From contig JAAYBY010000079.1 of the NCBI GenBank assembly GCA_012729935.1, positions 1-30,346 on the forward strand: a stretch of 30,346 nt of DNA, given 5' to 3'. The notes under the pieces were generated by a model. That model was not told the origin of the DNA. It ran no database searches and was given only the letters and a program-made list of their open reading frames with translations. Below are positions 1 to 7,300 of the stretch, one piece after another (within the stretch, counting starts at the first letter, position 1; each line of letters begins with the position of its first letter). The position numbers and the translations under genes were made by a program. Origin of the DNA: Clostridiaceae bacterium. Its GTDB lineage: Bacteria; Bacillota; Clostridia; Saccharofermentanales; UBA5734.

Positions 1-738
1 CGAAAGATCAATCACATGCAGTATCAACCGTGTCCGTTCGATATGACGAAGAAATGACAGACCCAGTCCAAGCCCCGTGTGCGCACCGGCGATTAAGCCG
101 GGGATGTCGGCAACAACAAACGAGCTTTCCTGGTATGAGACGACGCCCAACATCGGTTCAAGCGTGGTGAATGGATAGTTGCCGATTTTCGGTTTTGCAG
201 CAGAAATTGATGCCAGCAGCGTCGATTTCCCTGCATTGGGAAAACCGACCAGACCGACGTCGGCGATCAGCTTCAGTTCAACCTGTGCTTCAAACATGTC
301 ACCCGGCTCACCGGTACGCGCAAAGCGAGGTGCCTGGCGAACGCTGTTGGCAAAATGGACATTGCCCTTGCCGCCTTTACCGCCGTGAGCGATTATGACC
401 GGCTTGTCCGGTATAACCAAATCAGCCAGAATCCGGCCGGTCTCAGCATCTTTAACCAGAGTGCCTACAGGAATCTCGATGATCAGATCCTTGCCGCTCC
501 GGCCGTATTGCTTGCGGGCACCGCCCTTTTCCCCATCTTCAGCTGCAAATTTCCGACGATATCTGAACGCCTGCAGCGTACGGATGCCGGTCCGTGGTAT
601 CATAACGACGTCACCGCCACGGCCGCCGTCACCACCATCCGGACCACCGTTCGTAATGTATTTTTCCGTATGAAATGATACAGCTCCGTCTCCGCCGTCA
701 CCGGCCTTGACTGTGATACGCGCCTGATCAATAAACAC
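1..738 (-). CDS. obgE: GTPase Obg/CgtA, 3' part missing
   Basis: Obg is an essential GTPase of large-subunit ribosome assembly and stress signalling. The 246 codons in the window cover the glycine-rich N-terminal Obg fold (repeated GGDGG and GGKGGKGN turns) and the first part of the G domain, with G1 (GFPNAGKS) and G3 (DIPGLI). The rest, including NKxD and any C-terminal domain, lies beyond the left edge. The start is GTG at 738, giving MFIDQARITVKAGDGG. It sits 6 bases after GGAGG on the minus strand. It is the last visible gene of the rplU-prp-rpmA-obgE cluster, an order common in Firmicutes, and is separated from rpmA by a terminator hairpin whose U-run touches its ribosome site. Identity is certain; only completeness is affected by the window edge. 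Confidence 0.96.
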   Translation of the reverse strand, partial: MFIDQARITVKAGDGGDGAVSFHTEKYITNGGPDGGDGGRGGDVVMIPRTGIRTLQAFRYRRKFAAEDGEKGGARKQYGRSGKDLIIEIPVGTLVKDAETGRILADLVIPDKPVIIAHGGKGGKGNVHFANSVRQAPRFARTGEPGDMFEAQVELKLIADVGLVGFPNAGKSTLLASISAAKPKIGNYPFTTLEPMLGVVSYQESSFVVADIPGLIAGAHTGLGLGLSFLRHIERTRLILHVIDLS

Positions 739-749
739 GTGTTACCTCC

Positions 750-778
750 AAAAAAAACCGGCCGATTTTATCGGCCGG
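750..778 (-). terminator. Intrinsic terminator between rpmA and obgE
   Basis: On the minus strand an 8-bp perfect stem (CCGGCCGA/TCGGCCGG, 5-base loop) is followed by eight T residues. The T-run leads directly into the GGAGG of obgE. It would end most rplU-prp-rpmA transcripts and let a fraction read into obgE, which fits the lower demand for Obg than for ribosomal proteins. Confidence 0.85.
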
Positions 779-844
779 ATCAGCTCAATTGCAACCGAAC
801 AGATGAAGCTGGCCGGCTGATATGAATGAAATCTGTCTGGTTTG

Positions 845-1126
845 TCAAACAACAGGATAAACACTGACGCGTTTCTTGTCACGTGCGAAACGCTCATACT
901 TCACCTGTCCGTCGACCCTGGCGTACAATGTATCATCTGAACCCCGACCCACATTGGTGCCTGGATGAATTTTTGTTCCGCGCTGACGAACCAGAATATT
1001 TCCGGCTATGACTGCCTGGCCATCACCCTTTTTGGCTCCGAGTCTCTTGGATTCTGACTCACGGCCGTTTCGGGTACTGCCCATACCTTTTTTATGTGCT
1101 AACAACTGCAAATTAACAAAAATCAT
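845..1126 (-). CDS. rpmA: 50S ribosomal protein L27 with cleavable N-terminal extension
   Basis: L27 is a large-subunit protein whose N-terminus reaches the peptidyl-transferase centre. The protein starts MIFVNLQLLAHKKGMGSTRN. The NLQLLA segment before HKKG is the Firmicutes-type extension that Prp removes; in Staphylococcus aureus the site reads LNLQFFA. The chosen ATG at 1126 is 8 bases after GGGAGG; an ATG 18 bases upstream would overlap that ribosome site and is rejected. The ATG overlaps the prp stop as ATGA, so the two are translationally coupled. Length is about 93 residues, normal for the family. Here the usual FF before the cleaved alanine is LL, a conservative change. Confidence 0.96.
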   Translation of the reverse strand: MIFVNLQLLAHKKGMGSTRNGRESESKRLGAKKGDGQAVIAGNILVRQRGTKIHPGTNVGRGSDDTLYARVDGQVKYERFARDKKRVSVYPVV

Positions 1127-1482
1127 AAATTTTTCCTCCCGCATTTCGTTTCTGTTCGAATTCGAATATAACGTTTTCCGTAACTTGCCTGAATCTGTCT
1201 ACAGCCGATCACCAGTGAGTTCATAAGAACCATCACTGTCTGCCTTTGCTGTTCTGACAGGCCTGTCTGAGCAGGCAGCGTCATTTCTATGCACCCGTCT
1301 TCCAGCACATGGTCCGGATCGAACCCGGCCAGTTCCTGCAGACTACCGATCGCTGTTGTAGCCAGAGCTGTAACAGCAGCACAGATGATGTCTGAACCGG
1401 CATCAGCGTAACCGGCGTGGCCGGTAGCTGAAAAGGAGTAAATATAGCCGTCAGGGTCTTCACAAATCGTTATATGAATCAT
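1123..1482 (-). CDS. prp: Ribosomal-processing cysteine protease Prp
   Basis: Prp cleaves the N-terminal extension of L27 before ribosome assembly. The 119-residue protein has the catalytic His in GHAGYADAGSD (H22) and the catalytic Cys in DIICAAVTAL (C34), with the characteristic spacing of the family (formerly YsxB/DUF464). It lies between rplU and rpmA, the conserved position, and its TGA stop overlaps the rpmA ATG by 4 bases. No strong Shine-Dalgarno precedes its ATG at 1482; an in-frame TAG four codons upstream fixes it as the first possible ATG. Weak initiation would keep the protease below the level of the ribosomal proteins around it, which is inference. Confidence 0.95.
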   Translation of the reverse strand: MIHITICEDPDGYIYSFSATGHAGYADAGSDIICAAVTALATTAIGSLQELAGFDPDHVLEDGCIEMTLPAQTGLSEQQRQTVMVLMNSLVIGCRQIQASYGKRYIRIRTETKCGRKNL

Positions 1483-1530
1483 TTCAAAATACTATCTGCA
1501 GCACACGCGCTGATCAGAAAATCCAGCTGG

Positions 1531-1842
1531 TTATGCGCCGATTTTTGTGATGCGAACCCGTGTATAAGGTTGACGATGTCCTTTTTTCCTGCGATAACCT
1601 TTTTTCGCCTTATACTTGAAGACGATGATCTTCTTCTGCTTTCCCTGCTTGACAACCTCACCCGAAACGGCAAGACCATCGATCGTCGGTGTGCCCACCT
1701 GAAGCGACCCGTCATCCGACAAAGCAAGCACTTCCGAAAATGTTACGGAATCACCGGCCTCTCCGTCGATTTTTTCGATAAAAATCTCATCACCGACTGA
1801 AACGCGATATTGTTTTCCGCCTGTTACGATAACAGCATACAT
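1531..1842 (-). CDS. rplU: 50S ribosomal protein L21
   Basis: L21 is a 103-residue large-subunit protein that binds 23S rRNA. The sequence begins MYAVIVTGGKQYRVSVGDEI and ends with the basic KGYRRKKGHRQPYTRVRITKI region typical of the family. The start at 1842 is about 10 bases after GGAGG. It is the first gene of the rplU-prp-rpmA-obgE transcript, preceded by a strong promoter and a hairpin leader. Confidence 0.97.
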   Translation of the reverse strand: MYAVIVTGGKQYRVSVGDEIFIEKIDGEAGDSVTFSEVLALSDDGSLQVGTPTIDGLAVSGEVVKQGKQKKIIVFKYKAKKGYRRKKGHRQPYTRVRITKIGA

Positions 1843-1928
1843 GTTTATGTGTTCCTCCTGTAATCAGTCTCGTTCATCTCGGGCAGTACATATCTTTGTA
1901 CATTTAGAAGCCCGGATAATACGGCCAC
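1843..1928 (-). ncRNA. Candidate structured 5' leader of rplU
   Basis: Between the predicted start of transcription (about 1928) and the L21 start codon lies a leader of about 86 bases. It holds a hairpin at 1880-1914: CGGGC/GCCCG closes it and an inner GTAC/GTAC pair stacks inside. Leaders that bind the encoded r-protein (the L21 leader family) are known upstream of rplU in Firmicutes. Whether this matches that motif needs a covariance-model search. Confidence 0.4.
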
Positions 1929-1984
1929 CGAAGTATATTATCATCGGTGCCTTGCTTTGTCAATGAAACAAAAACATTATCCGG
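1912..1984. repeat. Nested inverted repeats around the rplU promoter
   Basis: An outer perfect 9-bp inverted repeat, CCGGATAAT at 1912-1920 and ATTATCCGG at 1976-1984, encloses the whole promoter. An inner 6-bp repeat, CACCGA at 1926-1931 and TCGGTG at 1944-1949, flanks the -10 box with a 12-base centre. The arrangement resembles operator dyads. No regulator is identified. Confidence 0.5.
1935..1963 (-). promoter_or_regulatory. Sigma-A promoter of rplU operon
   Basis: On the minus strand a perfect -35 TTGACA (1958-1963), a 17-base spacer and -10 TAATAT (1935-1940) precede the rplU leader. Confidence 0.75.
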
Positions 1985-2000
1985 CACTTTTATCGATTGA

Positions 2001-3545
2001 CTACCTGTTTATCAGCAATGAAATCAGCAGCGGCATCAGGCATAAAGAAGCAGCCAGGCCTGACAGGATACGGCTCTGACTGATTTGCTGTATGAATGCG
2101 GCAAACCAATCAACCCAGATCATCCAGACGAATGCCAGCAACGCCAGCCAGCCACTTTGACTGTGCCCGACAGAAAAGAACAGAATCGGAACCAGCAGAA
2201 AAACAATGCGTCTTCTCAGCCAATTCATAAAAACATCGATCAGCCGGTCGGACTGACCGGTTAACCCTGTGAACCCCAAGCCGATTCCCAGCACAATCAA
2301 GAAAACAAGCAGGACACGGTTCGTTTTCAACGCAGTTGACAGGGATAAAAATGACAGGTTCAGTGTCAGGATTCCGCCAGTCAGCAAAGCGATTCCCAAA
2401 CCGATTGCCAGACGAAGTACAGGCGGTTTCTTAACGGGTGATCCGGTAACTCTGCTGTTTGCTGAATTTTGCCAGCCAAAATGGAACCACCCATGGATAC
2501 CCGGTGAAAACAGCAGTAAACCGGCAGGCCATGATATCGGCACACTGAAAAGCCTGTTGATGATTAATGTTATCAACAGGGCAACCAGAAACGCCGTCAA
2601 CCAGATCAGGCCTTCTCCCCAGATGCTGATCGCCTGGTTAGCCGGTTCTTCCGTTCGTATGCGTTTCATAAGCAAAGCCGCTGCCGGAACCAGAAGCAGG
2701 AGAAGAACGGACAGGACCAGACGGTACAGACGAGATAACAAATTTGCCTGGGCGCGGACAATCAATTCGTGCGAAACTGTTGCGTCTTCATAACTGTGAA
2801 TCCAGGCAAACATCTCTCCAATGACAACCGATGAAATCCTGTTCAGTGGACCAGGCCACGGGCTGACTCTGCTGATAACAAGGCGTGTCAGACCATCCGC
2901 TGACTGATAAACAAGTTGATCTGATTCACTGATCGACTGTTCCACAGGGAAAAAGACCGCTTCCTCTCCCGTAAGATGTTCAAACAACTCATCAGCGTAT
3001 TGCTGTTTGTGATCGGCGATCATCAGCAACGGATGCTGCAGATCCATAAGATTTCCCTGATCGAGAATACGCTCTGTGGATGAATCATCATTGATGAAAA
3101 GAATCAGCCCGGCAAAATCCAACAGGGTCAGCGGTCCAATATCGCTGATCACCGAACCGCTGGAAACGATCCAGATGTCCTCCATCGAACAGTCTGCTAT
3201 CGCAGAGAGTCTGCGGCATGCAGACAGGATCTTGTCTATCGCTTCTCCAGGCAACTCGCTTTCCTTTAGCGGCACATTTAAACTGGAAAATCCACCTGTT
3301 TGAGCGAGCACCTGCTGATGGAGCTCATAAGAGGCAACGTCATCAGGGGCAGATACGAACAGAATCCCGCCGCGGTCCGCCTCCCCGGTATACTGATCCG
3401 AAAACGACTGCCGGATGACAGGTTCTGCCAGCAGCCAGGCGGAAAGCAGCAACACACTGACTACCAGGACAGAAAGGACAAAGCCACTTTTCGTCGGAGT
3501 GTAACGGCTGTTTTTATGAGGTGGTGTCATCGGTGAATCATCCAT
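2001..3545 (-). CDS. Unrecognised polytopic membrane protein with degenerate hydrolase-like domain
   Basis: I do not recognise this 514-residue protein as a named family. It has a signal-anchor helix at about 22-40, a soluble domain at about 60-250, and about eight further hydrophobic helices (near 273-293, 311-330, 337-350, 377-401, 409-427, 445-460, 465-483, 494-512). The soluble part has a strand/helix rhythm resembling an alpha/beta-hydrolase: a strand at ILFVSA, an elbow-like IWIVSSGSVIS near 124-134, then AGLILFI and HPLLMIAD strands and a final helix. A clean GxSxG nucleophile motif is absent, so activity may be lost; this is inference. It starts 8 bases after the glpK stop with no clear ribosome site, suggesting coupling to glpK. 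Codon use looks like its neighbours. Confidence 0.8.
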   Translation of the reverse strand: MDDSPMTPPHKNSRYTPTKSGFVLSVLVVSVLLLSAWLLAEPVIRQSFSDQYTGEADRGGILFVSAPDDVASYELHQQVLAQTGGFSSLNVPLKESELPGEAIDKILSACRRLSAIADCSMEDIWIVSSGSVISDIGPLTLLDFAGLILFINDDSSTERILDQGNLMDLQHPLLMIADHKQQYADELFEHLTGEEAVFFPVEQSISESDQLVYQSADGLTRLVISRVSPWPGPLNRISSVVIGEMFAWIHSYEDATVSHELIVRAQANLLSRLYRLVLSVLLLLLVPAAALLMKRIRTEEPANQAISIWGEGLIWLTAFLVALLITLIINRLFSVPISWPAGLLLFSPGIHGWFHFGWQNSANSRVTGSPVKKPPVLRLAIGLGIALLTGGILTLNLSFLSLSTALKTNRVLLVFLIVLGIGLGFTGLTGQSDRLIDVFMNWLRRRIVFLLVPILFFSVGHSQSGWLALLAFVWMIWVDWFAAFIQQISQSRILSGLAASLCLMPLLISLLINR

Positions 3546-3553
3546 TTATCTGT

Positions 3554-5053
3554 TCAGCTCTCTGTCTGTGCGTAGAAGCAAGCTGTTTGGACAGCTTTTT
3601 TCCAGGCAGCACGGCTTGCCTCTCGTTCAGGCTGTGGCATACGGGGCTGGAATAACCGTCCAGATTGCCGGCCGTCGTTCATCTTTTCGGTATCCGGCCA
3701 AAGGCCACAGGCCAGACCGGCGAGGCTTGCAGCTCCCCAGGCGGTTGTTTCGGTCAATGTTGCCCGATCAACATACAGTCCGCTGATATCAGACTGAAAT
3801 TGCATTGTCCAGTCACTGACACTGGCACCACCGTCAACACGCAGCACAGGAATTTGAGAAAACGCATCCTGTTTCATGCAATCAAGGATGTCACTGCTTT
3901 GATGCGCAATCGATTCCAGAACAGCCCGGGCGATCTGTGCGCGGCCGCTTCCGCGCGTCAGGCCAAGCATCATGCCTCGCGCGTTCATATTCCAATAAGG
4001 TGCACCCAGTCCGGTAAATGCCGGGACAAACTGGACACCACTGCTGTCTGGCACAGAAGATGCCAGCTGATCGCATGCTGCGTACGTATCGATCAGACCC
4101 ACCTCTTCCTTAAGCCACTGAATGGCTGAACCTGCATTGAAAACACTGCCTTCCAAGGCATACGTCAATCCGTATCCCAGATCCCAGGCGACCGTTGTCA
4201 GCAAACCATTGTGCGAAACCACTTTTTTCTGACCGGTATACATTAGAATGAAGCATCCGGTTCCGTATGTGTTTTTAGTCATTCCCGGTTTAACGCAGGC
4301 CTGACCAAACAGAGACGCCTGCTGATCACCGGCTACGCCGCAAATGGGAATCTGTCCTGGTAGAATTGCAGGATCGACCAAGCCGATCCGGTGAGATGAG
4401 GGAACAATATCCGGTAAAATCTGTCTCGGAATCCCGAAGATTTTCAGCAGTGATTCGTCCCATTCTCCGCGATCAATATTCATCAGGAGTGTCCGTGAAG
4501 CATTGGTGACATCGGTTATATGATTTTGACGACCGGTCAAATGCCAGATCAGCCAACTGTCAATCGTACCGGCAAGCAGTTCACCACGCTCAGCCCGTCT
4601 ACGAAGTTCCGGCATCTGTCGAAAGAGCCAGGTCAATTTAGTTGCCGAAAAATAAGCGTCAATCGGCAAGCCTGTCCGCTCCCTGACGAACGATTCAAGA
4701 CCTTCATCCTTCAACGTTTGACATAAGTCTGCTGTCCGGCGGCACTGCCAGACAATAGCCGGATAAACCGGCTGGCCTGTCTGACGATCCCAGACCACAA
4801 TTGTTTCACGCTGATTCGTGATACCCAGGCCCACGATATCCTGGACGGGAATATTCGCTTTGGCCACCGTTTCCTGAAGCGTACTGACCTGCACTGATAG
4901 AATTTCATTCGGATCGTGTTCAACCCAGCCCGGCTGCGGATAGTATTGGCGGAATGGTCGTTGTGTCGAACTAACAATCGAGCCGTCCGATCGAAAAAGA
5001 ATACTGCGGCAGCTGGTTGTTCCCTGATCCAGTGCGAGTAAGTAGTGTGGCAT
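3554..5053 (-). CDS. glpK: Glycerol kinase
   Basis: Glycerol kinase uses ATP to make sn-glycerol 3-phosphate, feeding glycolysis and phospholipid synthesis in the cytoplasm. The 499-residue protein has the FGGY-kinase N-terminal phosphate motif LALDQGTTSCRS, substrate residues around TNQRETIVVWDR, the AGDQQASLFGQ loop (about 241-251), and the GGASVSDW motif near the C-terminus. In many Firmicutes a His near residue 230 (in HFFG or HFYG, just before the IPIAGVAGDQQ segment) is phosphorylated by HPr. Here the aligned residues read AILPG, so that His is missing. The start at 5053 follows a GAGAGGA ribosome site. No glpF, glpD or glpO lies in the window. The next gene follows by 8 bases. Confidence 0.96.
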   Translation of the reverse strand: MPHYLLALDQGTTSCRSILFRSDGSIVSSTQRPFRQYYPQPGWVEHDPNEILSVQVSTLQETVAKANIPVQDIVGLGITNQRETIVVWDRQTGQPVYPAIVWQCRRTADLCQTLKDEGLESFVRERTGLPIDAYFSATKLTWLFRQMPELRRRAERGELLAGTIDSWLIWHLTGRQNHITDVTNASRTLLMNIDRGEWDESLLKIFGIPRQILPDIVPSSHRIGLVDPAILPGQIPICGVAGDQQASLFGQACVKPGMTKNTYGTGCFILMYTGQKKVVSHNGLLTTVAWDLGYGLTYALEGSVFNAGSAIQWLKEEVGLIDTYAACDQLASSVPDSSGVQFVPAFTGLGAPYWNMNARGMMLGLTRGSGRAQIARAVLESIAHQSSDILDCMKQDAFSQIPVLRVDGGASVSDWTMQFQSDISGLYVDRATLTETTAWGAASLAGLACGLWPDTEKMNDGRQSGRLFQPRMPQPEREASRAAWKKAVQTACFYAQTES

Positions 5054-5105
5054 AAGTGCAGTCCTCTCAAATTATACAGATCTCAGACTCCGTGTTATCA
5101 GCCTG

Positions 5106-5114
5106 ATTATAGCA
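5106..5114 (-). promoter_or_regulatory. Extended -10 promoter of glpK
   Basis: The minus strand reads TGCTATAAT, a perfect -10 with the TGn extension, about 50 bases before the glpK start and downstream of the spoVG terminator. The -35 region is poor. I saw no convincing cre box for catabolite control. Confidence 0.55.
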
Positions 5115-5140
5115 CAGGCAGGAGCTTCTTCACGGGCGAT

Positions 5141-5176
5141 AAAAAACCGGCCTGCGCATCCGATCGCACGGCCGGT
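5141..5176 (-). terminator. Intrinsic terminator after spoVG
   Basis: On the minus strand a stem with ACCGGCC/GGCCGGT as base and TGCG/CGCA inside (one bulged G) is followed by a T-run. It separates spoVG from the glpK promoter. Confidence 0.8.
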
Positions 5177-5241
5177 CAGTTTTACAACCAAAATACACGC
5201 CATTTCGCGGTTATTTAAACAGCATCATCAATACGCGATTA

Positions 5242-5538
5242 TCAGTTTTCAGCAACTACTTCCATCTGGTGCTGCTCTGCCTGTTCCAGTGCTTCGTAAT
5301 ACTTGCGCATTACTTCACCTGAAAGCTTTTCCCGGAATTCGGAATTGATCGGATGGACAATGTCCTTAAATTCACCATCCTGTGTTTTCCGGCTCGGCAT
5401 CGCGATAAAGTACCCATTGTTTCCTTCAATAACCTTAATGTCATGGACAACAAATGAATCATCAAAGGTAACTGAGACGATGGCTTTCATTTTTCCTTCG
5501 CTTCCCATTTTTCGAATTGTGATGCTGGTGATCTCCAT
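5242..5538 (-). CDS. spoVG: Septation/RNA- and DNA-binding regulator SpoVG
   Basis: SpoVG is a small nucleic-acid-binding regulator that in Bacillus affects septation and sporulation and in non-sporulating Firmicutes affects virulence and envelope genes. This 98-residue protein has the family core: MEITSITIRK at the start, VSVTFDDSFVVHDIKVIEG, and the conserved YFIAMPSRKTQDGEFKDIVH segment. It begins 6 bases after GGAGGG. Its presence does not prove sporulation. It is monocistronic: divergent from murC upstream and closed by the terminator at 5141-5176 downstream. Confidence 0.96.
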   Translation of the reverse strand: MEITSITIRKMGSEGKMKAIVSVTFDDSFVVHDIKVIEGNNGYFIAMPSRKTQDGEFKDIVHPINSEFREKLSGEVMRKYYEALEQAEQHQMEVVAEN

Positions 5539-5609
5539 TCAGGTCCCTCCGCTTCTTGCAGTCATTGATTGATGGGTCGAACAGAAATAAATGTGTATCT
5601 TACACAAAG

Positions 5610-5618
5610 AGTATAGCA
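5610..5618 (-). promoter_or_regulatory. Extended -10 promoter of spoVG
   Basis: The minus strand reads TGCTATACT, an extended -10 about 70 bases before the spoVG start, preceded by an A-rich tract. A good -35 is not visible. The Bacillus spoVG promoter is sigma-H dependent; an AAAGGATAG stretch upstream resembles a sigma-H -35 but the matching GAAT -10 is absent. Confidence 0.45.
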
Positions 5619-5702
5619 CCATCTATCCTTTTTTTCATCTTTTTCACGAATGTGAATTCAGATAGTCTTATTGAGCGGACATTTCTGCTTTAATAAGCAT
5701 CG

Positions 5703-5730
5703 TCGATTCATTCTTAAATTATGTTACAAT
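5703..5730 (+). promoter_or_regulatory. Promoter of murC
   Basis: A weak -35 TCGATT (5703-5708), a 16-base spacer and an extended -10 TGTTACAAT (TACAAT at 5725-5730) precede the murC ribosome site AGAAGGA. Confidence 0.5.
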
Positions 5731-5754
5731 GAGCGCAGAAGGATGGTATGAACG

Positions 5755-7209
5755 ATGACCCAGTGGCAATCGATCAAGCCCGGTTCCAAGATCTTCTTTG
5801 TTGGAATCGGAGGTATAAGCATGAGCGGTTTAGCAGAAATCGCTCAATCAGACGGCTTTCTGGTCGCAGGATCTGACCGGAATCCCGGGCATAGAACCAG
5901 CCATTTAACAGATGCGGGAATAGATGTTTATCACGGTCATTCTCAACAATGGATTGATCGATTCCATCCAGATCTGGTTGTCCATACGGCTGCTGTTCAC
6001 GCAGATAACCCTGAGTTGATCCGCGCGGGTGAACTGGGTATTCCTGTAATAGACAGAGCTCATTTCCTCGGTTGGCTGATTCGGTCCTATGAATCTGTTA
6101 TAAATATCGCCGGTACACACGGTAAAACGACAACAACCGCGCTCTGTTCGCTGATTTTGATTGAAGAAGGTCTTGACCCGGCTGTCCATCTGGGTGCAGA
6201 GCTGCGTCAGTTTCACGGAACGGTCCGAACCAGCCGCAAAAGACAGATTATCGTGTCCGAAGCCTGTGAATATCAAAACAGCTTTCTACAGTTTAATTCA
6301 ACAACCGCCGCTATCCTGAATATTGACTATGATCATGTTGATAGTTTCAGCGGACTGGAGGATGTCATCCATGCGTTTACCCGGTTTGCCGATAAAATTG
6401 ATGATCAGGGTTTGCTGATTGTCCCTGATGCAGATCCAAATGTCAAACGCATGTTGTCAGAGTTCACCGAACACCGCAACATAGCCGGTCGATCACTGCC
6501 CCGGTTAATCACATTCGGTATTGTCGATGACAACGAGAACAAGACAGCCCGGCCCATACCGGATTACGCGGCTTGTCATCTGACATTTGTGCAGGGACTG
6601 CCTGTTTTTGATTTATGCCATAAGGGTCACTCACTGTCTATTCATCTGAAAATACCCGGTAGACACAATGTAATGGATGCACTGGCTGCCATCGCATGCG
6701 CCCATGAGAACGGTGCTTCACTGGAGACAGCCGCTTCAGTGCTCAATTCATTTCAGGGAGCAGAAGGACGGTTTACAGATGTCGGCCGGTATCGGGGCGC
6801 TCGGGTGATCGCTGACTACGCACATCATCCAGCTGCAGCAAGAGCCACGCTGTCGGCAGCCGAACTGATACCGCATAAAAATCTCTGGGTCGTTTTCCAG
6901 CCGCTGACGTTCAGCCGGACGCGCGTTCTGTTTGATGATTATGTTTCGGTTCTGAGACCCTATCAGGTTGTCTTCTCGGAAATATTCAGCGATCGGGAGA
7001 TAAATCCCGGTGACATCAGTTCCCGGATGCTGGCAGATCAAATCAACAAGCTGGGTGGTCATGCTGCATTCACAGATGATCACGAGCAAATTCGAGCCTG
7101 GCTGGACGTCAGGGTCGAGCCGGAAGACGTGATCCTGGTACTGGGGCCGGAAAACATTCGGGACTATGCCGACCAGCTGACTGGCCGAACCAGTCATCTT
7201 AACGACTGA
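5755..7209 (+). CDS. murC: UDP-N-acetylmuramate--L-alanine ligase
   Basis: MurC adds L-alanine to UDP-MurNAc, the first peptide step of peptidoglycan precursor synthesis in the cytoplasm. The 484-residue protein has the N-terminal UDP-binding loop GIGGISMSGLAEIAQ, the ATP-binding GTHGKTTTT (about 120-128), the clostridial-type central motif SEACEYQNSFLQF followed by NIDYDHVD, PGRHNVMDALAA, and the C-terminal DYAHHP. The in-frame ATG 12 bases upstream is immediately blocked by TGA, so 5755 is the start, about 11 bases after AGAAGGA. It stands alone on the plus strand, divergent from spoVG and convergent with ftsH. Other mur genes are not in the window. Confidence 0.96.
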   Translation: MTQWQSIKPGSKIFFVGIGGISMSGLAEIAQSDGFLVAGSDRNPGHRTSHLTDAGIDVYHGHSQQWIDRFHPDLVVHTAAVHADNPELIRAGELGIPVIDRAHFLGWLIRSYESVINIAGTHGKTTTTALCSLILIEEGLDPAVHLGAELRQFHGTVRTSRKRQIIVSEACEYQNSFLQFNSTTAAILNIDYDHVDSFSGLEDVIHAFTRFADKIDDQGLLIVPDADPNVKRMLSEFTEHRNIAGRSLPRLITFGIVDDNENKTARPIPDYAACHLTFVQGLPVFDLCHKGHSLSIHLKIPGRHNVMDALAAIACAHENGASLETAASVLNSFQGAEGRFTDVGRYRGARVIADYAHHPAAARATLSAAELIPHKNLWVVFQPLTFSRTRVLFDDYVSVLRPYQVVFSEIFSDREINPGDISSRMLADQINKLGGHAAFTDDHEQIRAWLDVRVEPEDVILVLGPENIRDYADQLTGRTSHLND

Positions 7210-7230
7210 TTCTAAGCACATTTCAAAATT

Positions 7231-7264
7231 AAGGACAGTCTGCCGTTCAGCAGACTGTCCTTTT
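7231..7264. terminator. Two-way terminator between murC and ftsH
   Basis: A perfect 13-bp stem (AAGGACAGTCTGC/GCAGACTGTCCTT, 6-base loop) is followed by TTTTATTT on the plus strand and preceded by an A-rich run that serves the minus strand. It ends both murC and the ftsH operon. Confidence 0.88.
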
Positions 7265-7300
7265 ATTTAGGCATACATACAGCAACTGGCTGCTGGTATT

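Noticed and set aside
2269..2793. Plus-strand open frame of 174 codons opposite the membrane protein
   Set aside because: It has no ribosome site, contains no plausible domain and opposes a frame with clear membrane-protein structure.
5054..5240. CcpA cre box upstream of glpK
   Set aside because: No stretch matched the cre palindrome well enough to report.
5600..5660. Sigma-H promoter for spoVG as in Bacillus
   Set aside because: An AAAGGATAG stretch resembles the -35, but the expected GAAT-type -10 is absent at the right spacing; an extended sigma-A -10 fits better.
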